Source: Pseudomonadota bacterium
GTDB taxonomy: Bacteria > Myxococcota > UBA9042 > PHBI01
Direction of reading: 5' to 3'
Length of the DNA stretch: 8,298 nt
Assembly: GCA_005772945.1 (NCBI GenBank)
Contig: SXIE01000470.1
Span: forward strand, 1-8,298
Position 1 is the first letter of the stretch. The number at the start of each line of letters is the position of its first letter. Positions 6,555-8,298 of this stretch are shown one piece after another. The notes under the pieces were generated by a model. It saw only the letters and a program-made list of their open reading frames with translations. It searched no databases and had not been told where the DNA came from. Both the position numbers and the translations under genes were made by a program.

Positions 6555-7256
6555 ATGAAGAAGGCGCAGAGCATACCATCACAGGCGCGCGCGGCGCGCA
6601 ACGGCACGGCCCTCGCGCAGATGCACACCACGCCCGCGATCGTCGAGTCCGACGACCGTCGCCGCACCCAAGCGATCCATCTCACCAACGACATCCGGCG
6701 GGACTTCACGCAGGCGACGGCGCTATTCTGGGGCATCGGCAAGAAGCTCGAGACGCTGGTCGAGCGCAAGCTGTTCGCCGAGCTCGGCTACTCCAGCTTC
6801 CAGGCCTACCTGGACGGCGAGCTCTCGGTGGCCGCGTCGCAGGCCTATAAGATGGTGCGAGTCGTCCGCCATTTCGTCCGCGCCGACGCGGAGCGCGTCG
6901 GGCTCGAGTGCGCCGACGCGCTGATCCCGTATGCCAAGGAGCTGCGCGTCGACCCGGGGATCCTCGTCCGGGAGAACGCGCTGGTCGGCGACAAGCCCGT
7001 CACCGACGCGACCGTGCGCGATATTCGCAACGCCGCGAAAGCGGTCCGCGCCGCCACGCGTCAGCGGCTCGACCGCTCGCCGGCGCGACGCGCGAAGAAG
7101 CGCGAGGTCAAGGCGTTGCTCCAGGCGCTGAGGGCTGTGCTCGCGAAGGCGCAGCTTGGGCGGCCCGTGATCACGGTCGCGAGGGACGGCTTCGTCGTGC
7201 GCATCTCGCAGGCTGCGGTGGCGAAACACGCCGGTGGCCGCGTGCCTCCTGCTTGA
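6555..7256 (+). CDS. Possible DNA-binding protein with helix-turn-helix-like region
   Basis: The ATG at 6555 gives a basic, Lys/Arg-rich protein of 233 residues without signal peptide or membrane segment, hence cytoplasmic. Residues 1-37 look disordered. Residues 38-110 are strongly helical in character: W59-x-I61-G62 then L78-G79-Y80-S81-S82-F83-x-x-Y86-L87, and a second stretch around S91-A107 with A98-Y99-K100. The run LGYSSF..YL followed by S-x-A-Y-K resembles helix-turn-helix segments in small regulators and in phage or integrative-element proteins; this is inference from pattern, not a family match. Residues 160-200 are a basic helix rich in Ala, Arg and Lys (R178-R179-x-K181-K182-R183). 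The tail 203-224 looks like two short strands and a helix. A GTG at 6519 in frame would add 12 residues but has no ribosome site. The inverted-repeat cluster directly upstream makes autoregulation an attractive idea. The HAD gene follows 73 bp downstream. Confidence 0.8.
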   Translation: MKKAQSIPSQARAARNGTALAQMHTTPAIVESDDRRRTQAIHLTNDIRRDFTQATALFWGIGKKLETLVERKLFAELGYSSFQAYLDGELSVAASQAYKMVRVVRHFVRADAERVGLECADALIPYAKELRVDPGILVRENALVGDKPVTDATVRDIRNAAKAVRAATRQRLDRSPARRAKKREVKALLQALRAVLAKAQLGRPVITVARDGFVVRISQAAVAKHAGGRVPPA

Positions 7257-7318
7257 CAGAGCGGCGCGCCGGGCCGCATGTCGCGTGGGCCGTGGCGCGC
7301 TTCGGGCGCTGACGGCAC

Positions 7319-7324
7319 GGGAGG
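7319..7324 (+). promoter_or_regulatory. Ribosome binding site deciding the GTG start at 7330
   Basis: GGGAGG at 7319-7324 lies 5 nt before the GTG at 7330, which begins exactly where HAD homology begins. The in-frame upstream ATG at 7234 would overlap the previous gene and add 32 non-conserved residues. Confidence 0.75.
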
Positions 7325-7329
7325 CCTCG

Positions 7330-8163
7330 GTGGCGTTCAAGCTCTTGGCGGTGGATCTGGATGGGACGTTGCTCCGGCACGACGGGTCGATCCATCCGGA
7401 CGATGTGGCGGCGGTCGGGCGAATCCAGGCCCAGGGAGTCCGGGTCACGATCGTCACCGGGCGCCTCTATTCCGGATCGCGCGCGGCCGCGCAGACACTC
7501 GCGCTGACTGGACCCATCGCCTGCGTCGATGGCGGTCACATCGTAGACGTGCGCGACGGGCGCTCGCTCTACCACGCGACGCTGCGCGGCGACGCGGTGG
7601 GGACGGTGCGGGAGGTGGCGACGCGCGCAGGGCTCGCGAGTTTCCTGTTCGCGCAGGACCAGATCGCGCACGACGCGACGGGAAAGCCGTTCGCGAGCTT
7701 CGTCAGCACGTGGTCGCCGGTCATCGAGGAGGTGGTGTGCCTCGCGGACCACGACGGCTGGTCGCACGCCGACGGGATCACTGCGTGCGTCGCGATCGCC
7801 GACGAGGCGGCCGTGCGCGACGTGCGCGACGAGCTGGCCGCGGACCTGGGCGACGGTGTCTTCCTAGCCGCGTTTCCGATCCCGCGCCACCCGGGCCACG
7901 CCTCGCTGCTGGTGCGCGCGGCCGGTCCCGACAAGGGCACGGCGATCGACTTCGTCGCGCGCCATCACGGCTTCGCGGCGAGCGACGTCGCGGTGGTCGG
8001 GGACTGGGTCAACGACCTGCCGATGTTCGCGCGCGCGGGGCGTTCGTTCGCGATGGGCGACGCGGTCGACGCTGTGCGTGCGGCCGCGACGGATCGGCTG
8101 GTCGCGCCGGCGGGACAGGGCGGCGGGGTCGCGGAGGCGATCGCGCGGATCTGGGGGGCCTGA
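7330..8163 (+). CDS. HAD-superfamily hydrolase, Cof-type (subfamily IIB) phosphatase
   Basis: A 277-residue cytoplasmic protein from a GTG start, a usual length for Cof-type phosphatases of about 270. All four HAD motifs are visible. Motif I is D9-L10-D11-G12-T13, with D9 the nucleophile and D11 the acid/base. Motif II is T43 in I-V-T-G-R45. Motif III is K202 in D-K-G. Motif IV is G224-D225-x-x-N228-D229, which binds magnesium. The stretch between about residues 75 and 190 is the expected C2-type cap that selects substrate. Members dephosphorylate sugar phosphates, flavin or cofactor phosphates, so the exact substrate cannot be read here. Small departures from the common form are D-G-G at 67-69, where many Cof proteins have N-G-A, and W226 within motif IV. 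It lies 73 bp after the putative regulator gene on the same strand and may be co-transcribed with it. Nothing else points to a shared pathway. Confidence 0.92.
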   Translation: MAFKLLAVDLDGTLLRHDGSIHPDDVAAVGRIQAQGVRVTIVTGRLYSGSRAAAQTLALTGPIACVDGGHIVDVRDGRSLYHATLRGDAVGTVREVATRAGLASFLFAQDQIAHDATGKPFASFVSTWSPVIEEVVCLADHDGWSHADGITACVAIADEAAVRDVRDELAADLGDGVFLAAFPIPRHPGHASLLVRAAGPDKGTAIDFVARHHGFAASDVAVVGDWVNDLPMFARAGRSFAMGDAVDAVRAAATDRLVAPAGQGGGVAEAIARIWGA

Positions 8164-8183
8164 CGGCGGGGCCGGCGGCGAAG

Positions 8184-8298
8184 CTCGAACTTGGACTCGG
8201 ACTCGGACTCGGGCTCGGGCTCGGGCTCGGAGTCGACCTCGACCTCGACCTCGACCTCGACCTCGACCTCGACCTCGACCTCGGACTCGGACTCGGAC
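8184..8298. repeat. Hexanucleotide tandem repeat tract, open at the right edge
   Basis: From 8184 the sequence is at least nineteen units of a 6-bp repeat of form CTCGNN. In order these are CTCGAA, CTTGGA, two CTCGGA, three CTCGGG, CTCGGA, GTCGAC, seven identical CTCGAC (8238-8279) and three CTCGGA to the edge. Units of the same variant are grouped, a sign of slippage or unequal exchange. No frame on either strand has a stop inside the tract. Plus-strand frames would read Leu-Asp or Ser-Asp/Gly/Thr. The minus frame in phase would read Ser-Glu, Val-Glu and Pro-Glu pairs and stays open to a stop at 7967-7965 inside the HAD gene. I see no start that would make it a gene, so I call it a non-coding minisatellite-like tract, with the caveat that the window cuts it. 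Confidence 0.9.

Noticed and set aside
7261..7277. GCGGC/GCCGC hairpin between the putative regulator and HAD genes
   Set aside because: A five-pair stem with no T tract in very GC-rich DNA is expected by chance; not a supportable terminator.
7234..7329. ATG at 7234 as start of the HAD hydrolase
   Set aside because: It would overlap the previous gene by 23 bp and add 32 residues outside the HAD fold. GTG 7330 has GGGAGG directly upstream.

Overview
The window is very GC-rich, and its coding strands show strong G/C preference at third codon positions. Three of six genes encode lipoproteins with acidic or cysteine-rich exported domains. Together with the hexanucleotide tract at the right end, this suggests a myxobacterium-like member of the Myxococcota (Deltaproteobacteria in the old sense). 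That assignment is inference from style and composition; no taxonomic marker gene is present.

Layout. Positions 1-1924 (minus) carry a large lipoprotein built from about ten W/RRFD/LG repeats, open at the left edge. A 347-bp divergent intergenic region (1925-2271) with three 10-bp tandem repeats separates it from a plus-strand gene (2272-3813) for a lipoprotein made of nine six-cysteine modules. After about 180 bp comes a tightly coupled pair, 3994-5304 and 5301-6431, sharing the sequence ATGA. The first is a predicted lipoprotein and the second a Sec-exported protein, and they appear to be divergent paralogues. A short gap (6432-6554) holds a dense cluster of GTCTGC/GCAGAC inverted repeats. 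It lies before a gene for a possible DNA-binding protein (6555-7256). A Cof-type HAD phosphatase gene follows, starting at a GTG (7330-8163). The right end (8184-8298) is a hexanucleotide tandem repeat that runs out of the window.

The left three quarters therefore look like an accessory cell-envelope locus. All three lipoproteins have Gly after the lipidated Cys, with no Asp retention signal of the E. coli type. The right quarter looks intracellular: a putative regulator with its own candidate operator array, then a housekeeping-type sugar-phosphate or phosphate-ester hydrolase. No tRNA, rRNA, CRISPR, transposase or integrase was seen. The most original elements are the nine-module cysteine protein, the coupled paralogue pair, and the palindrome cluster upstream of the putative DNA-binding gene. 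None of them can be named as a known system from sequence reading alone.
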